Positions 1 to 6,280 are shown, numbered from the stretch's first letter. The stretch: DNA of 11,320 bases from an uncultured bacterium (GCA_905214175.1 CAJMLD010000036.1:1-11320); one strand, 5' to 3'. The notes: generated from the sequence alone by a model not told the origin. A program made the numbers and translations.

Positions 1-49
1 AGCCAAAGATGAGCAGTGACAGCAGGTACTTCCTCGACGCGCGCGACAT
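1..49 (-). CDS. N-terminus of a probable membrane protein (partial), divergent from the LysR gene
   Basis: Read on the minus strand from an ATG at 49-47, the sequence encodes MSRASRKYLLSLLIFG and then runs off the window. A strong Shine-Dalgarno GGAGGT lies at 60-55, five bases before the ATG. A short basic start (R, R, K) followed by a hydrophobic run (LLSLLIFG) is typical of the first membrane helix of an inner-membrane protein. A gene divergent from a LysR regulator is often that regulator's target; a DMT/EamA-type transporter would fit, but 16 residues cannot prove a family. An overlapping ATG at 53-51 in another frame gives a polar peptide and a worse spacing. The start is fairly well supported; the product is only 'membrane protein, partial'. 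Confidence 0.55.
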   Translation of the reverse strand, partial: MSRASRKYLLSLLIFG

Positions 50-202
50 GCATGACCTCCCATGGCACCCTAATTTCCCCACACACTTTCGCAGAGTGCG
101 CATGCTGAGAAAAGCGAATGTTTATCATGAGATGCATGACGATTCATCATGAAGCTGGCACGGGCGCCGCTAACGGCAGAGCTGCGCTCGAAGAGAGGGT
201 CC
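50..202. promoter_or_regulatory. Divergent intergenic region, candidate LysR-regulator binding region
   Basis: This 153-base gap separates the minus-strand membrane gene from the LysR-type gene. LysR regulators usually bind such divergent regions at partly palindromic T-N11-A sites. Visible here are an interrupted palindrome TTCAT-C-ATGAA (143-153), a related TCATGA (125-130), and the 9-mer ATGCATGAC in two copies (48-56 and 132-140), 84 bases apart, about eight helical turns. The first 9-mer copy covers the ribosome binding site and start of the divergent gene. No convincing -35/-10 pair was found for either direction. Assigning these as operators is inference. Confidence 0.35.
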
Positions 203-1060
203 ATGGACGCAAACATCCAGAAGTACCAGGCGTTTGTCGAGACCGTGCGTACGGGCAGTTTCACACGGGCTGCGCGTTCGCTCTCCTATACGCAGTCCGG
301 CGTGAGTCGCATGATTGCCGACCTCGAGCGCGACTGGGGTATGACGCTTCTCGAGCGCAGCCGGGCAGGAGTGACGCTCACCAGTGAGGGACGCGCGGTG
401 CTGCCTTTCGTGGAGGGCGTGTGCGATGATTATCGTCGCCTGGAGTCGCAGATAGATGATCTCAACGGGCTTGCCGCTGGCAGTATCCGCATAGGGACCT
501 TCTCGTCTGTGGCCACGCACATCCTGCCCAAGGTCATTGGCCGCTTCCAGAAGGACTACCCGGCCATCGAGTACGAGCTGCTCATGGGCGACTACACCGA
601 GATAGACGGGTGGGTGGCGTCTGGCCGCGTGGACTTTGGTTTTCTGCCGCGAGCACCGCGCTACTCCGGCCTTGCCGAGCGCATGGTGGAGCGAGACGAG
701 CTCATGGCCGTGCTCCCGGCTGGGCATCGTCTGGCGGACGAGGCGGCCGTGCCTGTCTCGGCGCTCTGCGAGGAACCGTTCATCGTGCTTGAGCGCGGTC
801 AGGACGACGAGATAACCCCCATCTTCGAGCGCGCGGGTCTCTCGCCCAACGCGCGTTTCTCCACCTGGGACGACTACGCCATCATGTCGATGGTCGAGAG
901 CGGCCTGGGGCTCTCGATCCTTCCGGCGCTCATCCTGCGGAGAAACCCCTACGCCATTGCGGTCAATCCGCTCGATCCGGCCACATACCGGGACATTCGC
1001 GTGGTGTACCGCGACGGTGCGCTGCCTCGAGCCGCGCGTCGCTTCCTCGAGTACCTGTAA
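203..1060 (+). CDS. LysR-family transcriptional regulator
   Basis: A 285-residue LysR-type regulator, the usual family length. Residues 7-40 form the winged helix-turn-helix: KYQAFVETVRTGSFTRAARS, then YTQSGVSRMIADLE, with the family pattern F-x(8)-SFT-x-AA-x(6)-QS-x-VSR-x-I-x-x-LE. This is followed by the wing LLERSRAGVTLTSEG. The C-terminal two thirds (from about residue 88, SIRIGTFSSVATHILPKVI) is the periplasmic-binding-protein-like effector domain, ending in the usual PRAARRFLEYL. The start at 203 is chosen over an in-frame ATG at 149 because the HTH begins a few residues later, as in the family, and AGAGAGGG lies just upstream (192-199); the 149 start adds 18 residues without homology features. 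It probably controls the divergent membrane gene at 1-49. The effector cannot be told from sequence. Confidence 0.93.
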   Translation: MDANIQKYQAFVETVRTGSFTRAARSLSYTQSGVSRMIADLERDWGMTLLERSRAGVTLTSEGRAVLPFVEGVCDDYRRLESQIDDLNGLAAGSIRIGTFSSVATHILPKVIGRFQKDYPAIEYELLMGDYTEIDGWVASGRVDFGFLPRAPRYSGLAERMVERDELMAVLPAGHRLADEAAVPVSALCEEPFIVLERGQDDEITPIFERAGLSPNARFSTWDDYAIMSMVESGLGLSILPALILRRNPYAIAVNPLDPATYRDIRVVYRDGALPRAARRFLEYL

Positions 1061-1103
1061 GGGCCTGTGGCGCGAGTGGCGTTGCGGCGGCGAGTTGAGT
1101 CCG

Positions 1104-1988
1104 CTACTCCCCGGTGGCGTCGCGGAATTCCTGCGAGCCGCCATCAGACCACGAAGTCTTCCCGGACGCGATAACCTGGCCCGTCTCGTGCACGTACGCA
1201 TACTCGTCCAGCAGGGAGGCGTTGTCGATTGACCAGCTGCCGTAGTCCTCGACGGGGCAGCTCTCTAGCGCAAAGAGCGCACATGCGCCGTTGGCAGACT
1301 CGCGGTCGTAGATGAGCAGGACGACCTTCTCGCTGTCCTTGGAGAGAATGATCTGCTCGTCTCCCTTAGCGTTGCTGGTCACTTGAAAGCCATAGCCCTG
1401 CGGCTTGAGCACCGCATCGTAGACGGCCCTGTAGCCGGCGTCGATTTCCTCGGCCTCTTTCTGAGCCAGCTCGGAGGACATGGCGCCGTCCCCGGTGGGC
1501 GACTGAGGCGCGGAGGTCTCATCTGCCGTGGCGTTCGGCAGCTCGCCCAGGCTTTCGTCCGCAACCGCCCTGCCCCTGGATACGCTTCCGTCAAATCCCA
1601 TGGTCACGAGCTCGTCGCTTTGCTCCGAACCCCTGAGCCGCACCTCGGCGCCGGTATCCTCCCAGCTTACCTGCCAGTTTGATGGGCGCGCCTGTGCACC
1701 GTCATCTGCGATACTCGTGTCCACGCGCGAGACCTCGTAGCGGCCAAACTTGAGGACGAGTCGGACGTTTGCCGAGGAGAAAAACAGGGGCTCTCCAACA
1801 GATTGCAGCTCAAGCGTGTACCTGCCATCTGGGGAGGTTGACGTGTCGACGGTGCTCACGGCGTAGGAGAGCTCGTACACCAGCGCCGCCACAAGAAGCA
1901 CGGTAACTACGGTGATGCCGCCAATGACGGCAAGCACGGTTTTGGCAACCCGCCCCATGCGGTGCTTCTTGCCCTGTTCGTCGGCCAT
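1104..1988 (-). CDS. Membrane-anchored protein of unknown function (possible DUF5412-like domain)
   Basis: A 294-residue protein with a basic N-terminus (residues 1-16) and one hydrophobic helix (about 17-42, VLAVIGGITVVTVLLVAALV). The rest is probably extracytoplasmic. Residues 50-135 (SPDGRYTLELQSVG, WQVSWEDTGAEVRL) resemble the short beta-rich 'SPDGKYT...' domains of membrane-anchored proteins such as DUF5412; this assignment is tentative. A low-complexity Ser/Thr/Pro linker (about 136-172) leads to a second unrecognised domain (173-294) that starts with a charged helix (ELAQKEAEEIDAGYRAVYDA). The ATG is preceded by GGGAGGA with seven bases between, a good ribosome binding site. It converges on the LysR gene with a 43-base gap and diverges from the small membrane protein at 2099. 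Function unknown. Confidence 0.8.
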   Translation of the reverse strand: MADEQGKKHRMGRVAKTVLAVIGGITVVTVLLVAALVYELSYAVSTVDTSTSPDGRYTLELQSVGEPLFFSSANVRLVLKFGRYEVSRVDTSIADDGAQARPSNWQVSWEDTGAEVRLRGSEQSDELVTMGFDGSVSRGRAVADESLGELPNATADETSAPQSPTGDGAMSSELAQKEAEEIDAGYRAVYDAVLKPQGYGFQVTSNAKGDEQIILSKDSEKVVLLIYDRESANGACALFALESCPVEDYGSWSIDNASLLDEYAYVHETGQVIASGKTSWSDGGSQEFRDATGE

Positions 1989-2098
1989 GCCGTATCCTCC
2001 CGTTGCGATGATTGCCTACGATGGTAGCGGGTTATTGTCGTGGGCAGCCGCTCGCGCTTGACCGGCGGGGCTAGAGTCTCATTGAGGGGAGGCGCGCC

Positions 2099-2443
2099 AT
2101 GGAGGACAAGTTGCTCATGCTTGCTGGAGGAGCCTTTGCGGTGTTCGTTGGCATGGCGGTTGCCTTCCAGATTGCCGAGCAGCTGGGAACCTTTGCCCGA
2201 GCCATCGCCTGCGCCGCTGGAATCGGCGTGATGGTGGGCCTCCCCATCTGCGTGCTGCGCACGTTCTTTGGCGCCGACGCGCATCCCCGGCCTGGGACCT
2301 GGGGCGGTCTTGTGACGGTGGTCGCCGTCTTCGCCTTCTCGCTTCTCTTCTATGGGATGTCTGGCCAGCTCGACGGCGGTGCCGCCGCAGCGATGGTGCT
2401 CCTTCCCGGCTTTGTGACGCTCCTGGGAATCTTGCGCGGCTGA
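2099..2443 (+). CDS. Small hydrophobic membrane protein, four predicted helices
   Basis: A 114-residue protein made almost wholly of hydrophobic segments at about residues 5-24 (LLMLAGGAFAVFVGMAVAFQ), 33-53, 68-86 (GGLVTVVAVFAFSLLFYG) and 93-112. A short polar loop with HPRP lies in the middle. The ATG follows GAGGGGAGG (2085-2093) at good spacing, which supports translation. I do not recognise the family and see no catalytic motif. It diverges from the membrane-anchored gene at 1104-1988 with a 110-base gap, so the two may share a control region. It stops 260 bases before the DeoR start, with no convincing terminator. Confidence 0.75.
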   Translation: MEDKLLMLAGGAFAVFVGMAVAFQIAEQLGTFARAIACAAGIGVMVGLPICVLRTFFGADAHPRPGTWGGLVTVVAVFAFSLLFYGMSGQLDGGAAAAMVLLPGFVTLLGILRG

Positions 2444-2515
2444 GAAGGCCCACCCGACGGGGCTGAGAAGACCCCGCACGATTCGCGGCACCGATGTGCC
2501 CTAAGCCCGAATTTT

Positions 2516-2555
2516 TGACTGAATATGACTGAAATTGATTGATATTGATTGGATT
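2516..2555 (+). promoter_or_regulatory. Four tandem 10-bp direct repeats, probable DeoR-family operator
   Basis: Four consecutive 10-base units read TGACTGAATA (2516-2525), TGACTGAAAT (2526-2535), TGATTGATAT (2536-2545) and TGATTGGATT (2546-2555). The shared core is TGAYTG plus an AT-rich tail. Ten bases is about one helical turn, so every unit presents the same face. DeoR-family repressors often bind several short direct repeats phased by about 10-11 bases, and the next gene is a DeoR-family regulator, so autoregulation of deoR-fruK is the simple reading. The array stands out as AT-rich in GC-rich surroundings. Confidence 0.65.
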
Positions 2556-2566
2556 TGCGAGACAAT
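2539..2566 (+). promoter_or_regulatory. Candidate sigma-70 promoter for the deoR-fruK operon
   Basis: TTGATA (2539-2544, one mismatch to TTGACA) and GACAAT (2561-2566, one mismatch to the TATAAT pattern apart from G at position 1 and C at position 3) are 16 bases apart. The -35 box lies inside the third 10-bp repeat, so a repressor on the repeats would block polymerase. Other arrangements in this AT-rich tract are possible, such as TTGACT at 2515-2520 with a -10 in the third or fourth repeat. Transcription from this pair would give a leader of about 130 bases containing the hairpin at 2575-2623. Confidence 0.4.
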
Positions 2567-2574
2567 GACCTCAT

Positions 2575-2623
2575 GCGTGGGGCCCGTACGGCGGTTCATT
2601 GGGGGAGCGTGCGGGTCTCGCGC
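2575..2623 (+). promoter_or_regulatory. Leader-RNA hairpin, 16-bp stem, upstream of the DeoR-fruK operon
   Basis: Bases 2575-2590 pair with 2608-2623 without interruption over 16 base pairs, around a 17-base loop (2591-2607). Four pairs are G-U (2578/2620, 2580/2618, 2582/2616, 2587/2611). These pair only in RNA made from the plus strand; in the opposite RNA they become A-C mismatches. That points to a structure in the sense transcript rather than a DNA-binding palindrome. No U-run follows, so it is not a classical intrinsic terminator. It lies between the promoter candidate and the ribosome binding site at 2691-2697. Attenuation, mRNA stability or protein binding are possible roles. Confidence 0.5.
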
Positions 2624-2703
2624 CTAGACTGCGGTACCATCTTGGCTAGAGCGTCTCTGTGTCGATAATCCCTCTTAGCCGGTTGACAACGGAGGTGGCG
2701 CGC

Positions 2704-3468
2704 ATGCTTGCGCGTGAGCGTCAGGACATCATCGTTCGGCTCGTGCGCGAGCGCGGCTCCGTCACCATGCCCGAGCTCATCGCGGCGCTCGGCGCCTCGG
2801 AGTCGACCATCCGTCGTGATCTTGCGGTTCTCGATGAGCAGCACCAGCTCCTCCGTGTGCGCGGTGGGGCTACGGCTGTGACCTCCCGTGCCCGTCTCGT
2901 CCTCCACGATGCCTCCGTGGCACAGAAGCGCGACGTCAACGCTGCTGCCAAGCGCGCCATTGGTGCTCGGGCGGCATCGCTTGTAGGCCCGGATGACTTC
3001 GTCTACATCGATGCGGGCACCTCGACCATGCAGCTTGCCGAGTCAATCACCCAGACGGAGGCCACGTACTTCACCAACTCGATTCCCCATGCGCAGCTTC
3101 TTCTTGCCAAGGGATGCAAGACCTACCTCCCCGGTGGAATGGTTAAGCCGCTCACGGAGGCGCTGGTGGGGGAGGCAACCATCGCGTCGCTCGAGAATCT
3201 CCACTTCACGTTGGGCTTCTGGGGCACCAACGGCATCTCGCGCGAGGCCGGGTTCACAACGCCCGAGTACAGCGAGGCCAAGGTCAAAGAGGTCAGCATG
3301 GTGCACACGCTTCGGCGCTATGTGCTTGCCGACCAGAGCAAGTTCGCCCAAGTCTCTCTTGTCACCTTCGCGTCCCTTGGGGACGCGACCATACTCACCG
3401 ACCGGCTTCCGGAGGACGGAAGCTTTGATGATGCAGACAATGTCGTGGAAGTAGGGAGCAGCTCATGA
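2704..3468 (+). CDS. DeoR-family transcriptional repressor (FruR/LacR-like)
   Basis: A 254-residue DeoR/GlpR-family regulator of normal length. Residues 1-60 hold the winged HTH: MLARERQDIIVRLVRERGSV, then a recognition helix in ASESTIRRDLAVLDE and the wing LLRVRGGAT. The C-terminal DeoRC sugar-phosphate sensor domain is complete: IDAGTSTMQLAE, FTNSIPHAQLL, LPGG, FWGTNGIS, GFTTPEYSEAKVKE, LADQSKFAQVS and a terminal TILTDRLP. The ATG at 2704 is chosen over an in-frame GTG at 2659 because GGAGGTG (2691-2697) lies at ideal spacing and family members begin 'MLxxERxxxI'. Its stop overlaps the fruK start (ATGA), so the two are one operon and translationally coupled. In this family a phosphorylated sugar (often fructose 1-phosphate or tagatose/galactitol phosphates) relieves repression. 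Probable autorepressor through the repeats at 2516-2555. Confidence 0.93.
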   Translation: MLARERQDIIVRLVRERGSVTMPELIAALGASESTIRRDLAVLDEQHQLLRVRGGATAVTSRARLVLHDASVAQKRDVNAAAKRAIGARAASLVGPDDFVYIDAGTSTMQLAESITQTEATYFTNSIPHAQLLLAKGCKTYLPGGMVKPLTEALVGEATIASLENLHFTLGFWGTNGISREAGFTTPEYSEAKVKEVSMVHTLRRYVLADQSKFAQVSLVTFASLGDATILTDRLPEDGSFDDADNVVEVGSSS

Positions 3469-4370
3469 TTTACACCGTAACGTTCAACCCGTCGCTCGAC
3501 TACATCGTTCGCCTCGACGACCTTCGCCTGGGCGAGATTAACCGCGTGAACTACGAGCAGGTCCTGCCTGGAGGCAAGGGCATCAATGTCTCCATTGTGC
3601 TCTCCAACCTTGGACATGCCTCCACGGCACTGGGCTTCATCGCCGGCTTCACCGGAAAAGAGATTGAGGCACGCATGAGCGCCTACGGTGCCACCTGTGA
3701 CTTCATCGAGGTCAAGGAGGGTATGAGCCGCATCAACGTGAAGGCAAAGGCCAAGGAGGAGACGGCCATCAACGGCCTTGGCCCCAAGATCACGGAAGCT
3801 GACATCGATGCCCTCTACGCAAAGCTGGACGCCCTCAAGGCCGGTGACCTGCTCGTTATTGCTGGAAACGTTCCCTCGATGCTCCCCGCCGACATCTACG
3901 AGCGCATCATGAGCCGCCTTGACGGGCGTGGCATCGATATTGTGGTCGACGCCGAGCGCGACCTTCTCGTGAACGTTCTTCCGTTCCATCCGTTTCTGGT
4001 GAAGCCCAACAACCACGAACTGGGCGACATTGTGGGCGCCACGATCACGCACCGCGAGGAGGTTGAGCCCTACGCGCGCATGCTCCAGGAGCGTGGTGCC
4101 AGAAACGTGCTGGTCTCCATGGGTGGCGAGGGGGCGGTGCTTGTTCCCGAGAAGGGCGACGTGATCATGAGCGAGGCGCCCAAGGGGACCATGGTCAACA
4201 CCGTTGGCGCAGGCGACTCGATGGTTGCTGGCTTCCTTACTGGCTGGATCGAGAGCAAGGGCGACTACGAGATGGCGTTCAAGATGGGCGTCTGCACGGG
4301 CTCTGCAAGTGCCTTCTCGGACAATCTTGCCACGAGGCCGGAAGTTGAGGCGCTTCTCGCAAAGATGTAG
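3465..4370 (+). CDS. fruK: 1-phosphofructokinase (PfkB/ribokinase family)
   Basis: A 301-residue PfkB-family kinase that phosphorylates fructose 1-phosphate to fructose 1,6-bisphosphate with ATP in the cytoplasm. The N-terminus MIYTVTFNPSLDYIVRL is typical of FruK/LacC enzymes, followed by the substrate-binding PGGKGINVS motif (about residues 36-44). LVIAGNVPSMLP and LVKPNNHEL come in family order. The second PfkB signature, VNTVGAGDSMVAGFLTG (about 244-260), holds the catalytic Asp of GAGD. Tagatose-6-phosphate kinase (LacC) is the main alternative; the DeoR partner does not exclude it. The gene overlaps the DeoR stop by ATGA, with AGGGAG about nine bases upstream. No PTS fructose permease (fruA) follows, which is unusual for a fruR-fruK unit. 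Confidence 0.88.
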   Translation: MIYTVTFNPSLDYIVRLDDLRLGEINRVNYEQVLPGGKGINVSIVLSNLGHASTALGFIAGFTGKEIEARMSAYGATCDFIEVKEGMSRINVKAKAKEETAINGLGPKITEADIDALYAKLDALKAGDLLVIAGNVPSMLPADIYERIMSRLDGRGIDIVVDAERDLLVNVLPFHPFLVKPNNHELGDIVGATITHREEVEPYARMLQERGARNVLVSMGGEGAVLVPEKGDVIMSEAPKGTMVNTVGAGDSMVAGFLTGWIESKGDYEMAFKMGVCTGSASAFSDNLATRPEVEALLAKM

Positions 4371-4447
4371 GCGCAGGAGACTTGCCTAGTAGACGGTGCG
4401 TGCCGGGGGTTTACCATTGGTGAGCACTCATGTTTGGTCCCCGCTCG

Positions 4448-4465
4448 CCAAATAGTCCAAATAGT
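4448..4465 (+). repeat. Perfect 9-bp tandem direct repeat upstream of the oxidoreductase
   Basis: CCAAATAGT occurs twice head to tail (4448-4456 and 4457-4465) with no spacer. It abuts the -35 region of the promoter candidate that precedes the oxidoreductase gene. A tandem repeat at that place could bind an activator or repressor; no regulator gene for it is evident in the window. Confidence 0.5.
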
Positions 4466-4494
4466 TACTGTTGGCGTGATGCTGTCGGTATAAC
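4465..4494 (+). promoter_or_regulatory. Candidate promoter for the FAD oxidoreductase
   Basis: TTACTG (4465-4470) and TATAAC (4489-4494, one mismatch to TATAAT) are 18 bases apart, in an AT-richer patch between fruK and the next gene. The -10 is good and the -35 mediocre. It lies 58 bases before the chosen GTG start. It implies that the oxidoreductase is transcribed separately from deoR-fruK, in line with the 181-base gap. Confidence 0.42.
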
Positions 4495-4551
4495 ATCGAC
4501 TTTACATGAATTTGTTTACTTTCGAGCACATTCTTGTGGAAGGTGAGTACT

Positions 4552-5928
4552 GTGGACAAGAACTCCAGCATCTGCATTGTTGGTGGTGGCCCTGCGGGAC
4601 TTTCGCTGGCCATGTACCTCGAGAAGAACGGCTATGACAACTACCGCATCTTCGAACGGGCAGACCACGTGGGAGGCAAGGCGTTCTCGCCGCTCATGAA
4701 GGTCAAGAACGCCAACGGCGAGTGGGAGGACCGCACTATCGAGATGGGCGCGGTCATGGGCTGCGACACCTACTTTGCCGTGCACGAGTGCGAGGAGTTT
4801 GGCGGCACAACGCACGAGGACGGCCCCAAGATGGGTCGCAAGTTCACGAACACCGACGGCACGCCGCTCAAGTCCAGGAAGATCGACCTTCTCAAGAAGG
4901 TCATGAAGATGAACAAGCTGTCGCGCCTGCTTGACAAGAAGTACAAGGGCTACGACGTCAACGGTCACCGTGGCGTGGCGCAGGGCCGCTACGAGGGACC
5001 GTGCCCCTCGCCGGAGCTTAAGCTTGCACACATCGAGGGCGAGAACCCCAACCTCAAGGACCTCTCGATGCCCTTCTCCGAGTTCCTCAAGAAGAACGGC
5101 TGCGAGGATGCCGAGCTGGTGTGGAAGGGCCCCTTCACCTCGTTTGGCTACGGCTACTTCGACGAGATTCCCGCAGCCTACGTTCTCAAGTACCTCGATG
5201 CCTTCACCGTGAGGCAGTTCCTCTCCACCGGCAAGCTCTGGACCTGGAAGAACGGTACGCAGTCCATCTGGAAGGGCGTGAACGACCACCTCAAGCACCC
5301 GGCCGAGCTCAACAGCACCATCACGTCGATTCGCCGCACGCCCGAGAAGGTTTACGTCACCGTGAACGGCGGCGAGGAGCAGGCCTTCGACAAGCTGGTC
5401 ATCTGCACGCCGCTGGAGCTCTTCCTCGAATACGGCGACGCCAACCAGGCCGAGCGCGAGCTCTTCTCCAAGATCGTGCACAAGGAGTACTTCACGATGG
5501 CCGTGCGCACGGACGAGGACAAGGCGCCGGAGATCTCGTATTACTACTTCGACAACATGACGCCCGAGACCCGCGGACACCTCATGGTCTTCTACCACCG
5601 CTGGCCGGATGCCGGCCCGCAGCCGCTGGTCACCTTCACGCTGCGTAACCACGAGGGCATGGAGGACGTGCCGTTTGACGAGGCACGCGACACCACGCTT
5701 GCCGACATGGCCAAGTCCGGCCTGCCGGTGACCAAGACCGAGCGCATCGACGACTGGTACTACTTCCCTCATGTGAGCTCGAAGGACTATGCGGACGGCT
5801 GGTACGACAAGGTCGAAGCCATGCAGGGCGAGAACAACACCTTCTATGCCGGCGAGGTCATGGCCTTTGGCGACATGGAGGAGACGGCCGAGTACTCACG
5901 TGACCTGGTGAGAAGGTTCTTCTCGTAG
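4552..5928 (+). CDS. FAD-dependent oxidoreductase, flavin amine oxidase-like fold
   Basis: A 458-residue flavoprotein. The N-terminal Rossmann motif (ICIVGGGPAGLSLAMYLE, G11-x-G13-x-x-G16) binds the FAD adenine part; an acidic/basic ER pair and GGKAF follow as in the monoamine-oxidase/phytoene-desaturase superfamily. A middle WTWKNGTQSIWKGVNDHL segment matches the 'GG-x-x-x-L' loop of that fold, KLVICTPLEL is the conserved 'VI-x-x-P' strand, and NTFYAGEVMAFGDMEETAEY near the C-terminus is the second FAD-contact region. No signal peptide or membrane segment is seen, so it is probably cytoplasmic. Substrate unknown. The GTG at 4552 is preferred because GGAAGGTGAG (4538-4547) sits just upstream; a TTG at 4534 and GTG at 4543 are in frame but lack such a site. 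It has its own promoter candidate and terminator. Confidence 0.82.
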   Translation: MDKNSSICIVGGGPAGLSLAMYLEKNGYDNYRIFERADHVGGKAFSPLMKVKNANGEWEDRTIEMGAVMGCDTYFAVHECEEFGGTTHEDGPKMGRKFTNTDGTPLKSRKIDLLKKVMKMNKLSRLLDKKYKGYDVNGHRGVAQGRYEGPCPSPELKLAHIEGENPNLKDLSMPFSEFLKKNGCEDAELVWKGPFTSFGYGYFDEIPAAYVLKYLDAFTVRQFLSTGKLWTWKNGTQSIWKGVNDHLKHPAELNSTITSIRRTPEKVYVTVNGGEEQAFDKLVICTPLELFLEYGDANQAERELFSKIVHKEYFTMAVRTDEDKAPEISYYYFDNMTPETRGHLMVFYHRWPDAGPQPLVTFTLRNHEGMEDVPFDEARDTTLADMAKSGLPVTKTERIDDWYYFPHVSSKDYADGWYDKVEAMQGENNTFYAGEVMAFGDMEETAEYSRDLVRRFFS

Positions 5929-5956
5929 GGCACACGTTGGGAGAATGCGCGTCACG

Positions 5957-5995
5957 GCGGCGCCGGGGTCCGTTGGGGCCTCGGCGCCGCTTTTT
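5957..5995 (+). terminator. Rho-independent terminator after the oxidoreductase
   Basis: GCGGCGCCG (5957-5965) is an exact inverted repeat of CGGCGCCGC (5982-5990); the stem extends inward through a G-U and two G-C pairs. It is followed directly by TTTTT (5991-5995). It lies 29 bases after the oxidoreductase stop, an ideal position, and closes that transcription unit. Confidence 0.88.
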
Positions 5996-6186
5996 GTGTG
6001 GGAGTTTGCGTGCGCGGTGTTCTCGCCAGGCGCATTCCCCGATGCTTCTCGGCGCGCAAACTACGCACAGTCGGACGAGGCGCCGACAAAAGCCCAGTAC
6101 CACACAAAGCTGAATCGCGACCGCGCATTGTTTGACGGGCGAGAAGGGCCTGCAGCTGCCTGACACTGGGGAGGGTAACTGATAAA
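5996..6186. other. Gene-free stretch between terminator and ATPase control region
   Basis: I see no gene here on either strand. The reading frames that cross it lack ribosome binding sites and coding-like composition, and one on the minus strand would run through the terminator and into the oxidoreductase. Only a short inverted repeat GTCGG/CCGAC (6070-6074 and 6083-6087) stands out, without a T-run. Together with the repeats at 6187-6237, this makes a 352-base intergenic region. It could be the edge of an insertion that brought in the ATPase, but no terminal repeats or attachment site are visible. Confidence 0.4.
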
Positions 6187-6237
6187 CCTCGAAAAGTGGC
6201 AACTAGGAGCTTCCTCATACCCTCGAAAAGTGGCAAC
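6187..6237 (+). repeat. Two copies of a 17-bp direct repeat upstream of the ATPase gene
   Basis: CCTCGAAAAGTGGCAAC occurs at 6187-6203 and again, identical, at 6221-6237. The period is 34 bases, a little over three helical turns. The second copy ends two bases before a good -10-like TAGAAT (6239-6244), so a protein bound there would cover the -35 zone. The copies end 43 bases before the ATPase start. Two long identical repeats at this position suggest an operator, most simply for the ATPase itself or an unlinked regulator. That role is inference; the repeat is plain to see. Confidence 0.7.
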
Positions 6238-6280
6238 ATAGAATGTCCTAACCCTTGCGAGATGAATGTGGGGCTAAGGC

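Noticed and set aside
170..1201. Long minus-strand reading frame opposite the LysR gene
   Set aside because: It is antisense to a clear LysR gene, has Arg/His-rich low-information sequence and no recognisable domain; it is a product of GC-rich codon structure.
2438..2476. Repeat GGCTGAGAAG (2438-2447, 2461-2470) and a CGGGG/CCCCG hairpin after the small membrane protein
   Set aside because: The stem is only five pairs and no T-run follows, so it is not a convincing terminator; the 10-mer pair is probably chance.
4404..4443. CGGGGG...CCCCG pairing and the palindromes ACCATTGGT and TGAGCACTCA between fruK and the oxidoreductase
   Set aside because: The loop is long, there is no T-run, and short palindromes of this size are expected by chance; not called as a fruK terminator.
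4516..5772. 418-residue minus-strand frame opposite the oxidoreductase
   Set aside because: It mirrors the real gene, is rich in V/L/H/R as expected from antisense of GC-biased codons, and has no domain.
5858..6202. 114-residue minus-strand frame across the intergenic region
   Set aside because: It crosses a strong terminator and the oxidoreductase end, has no ribosome binding site and no domain.
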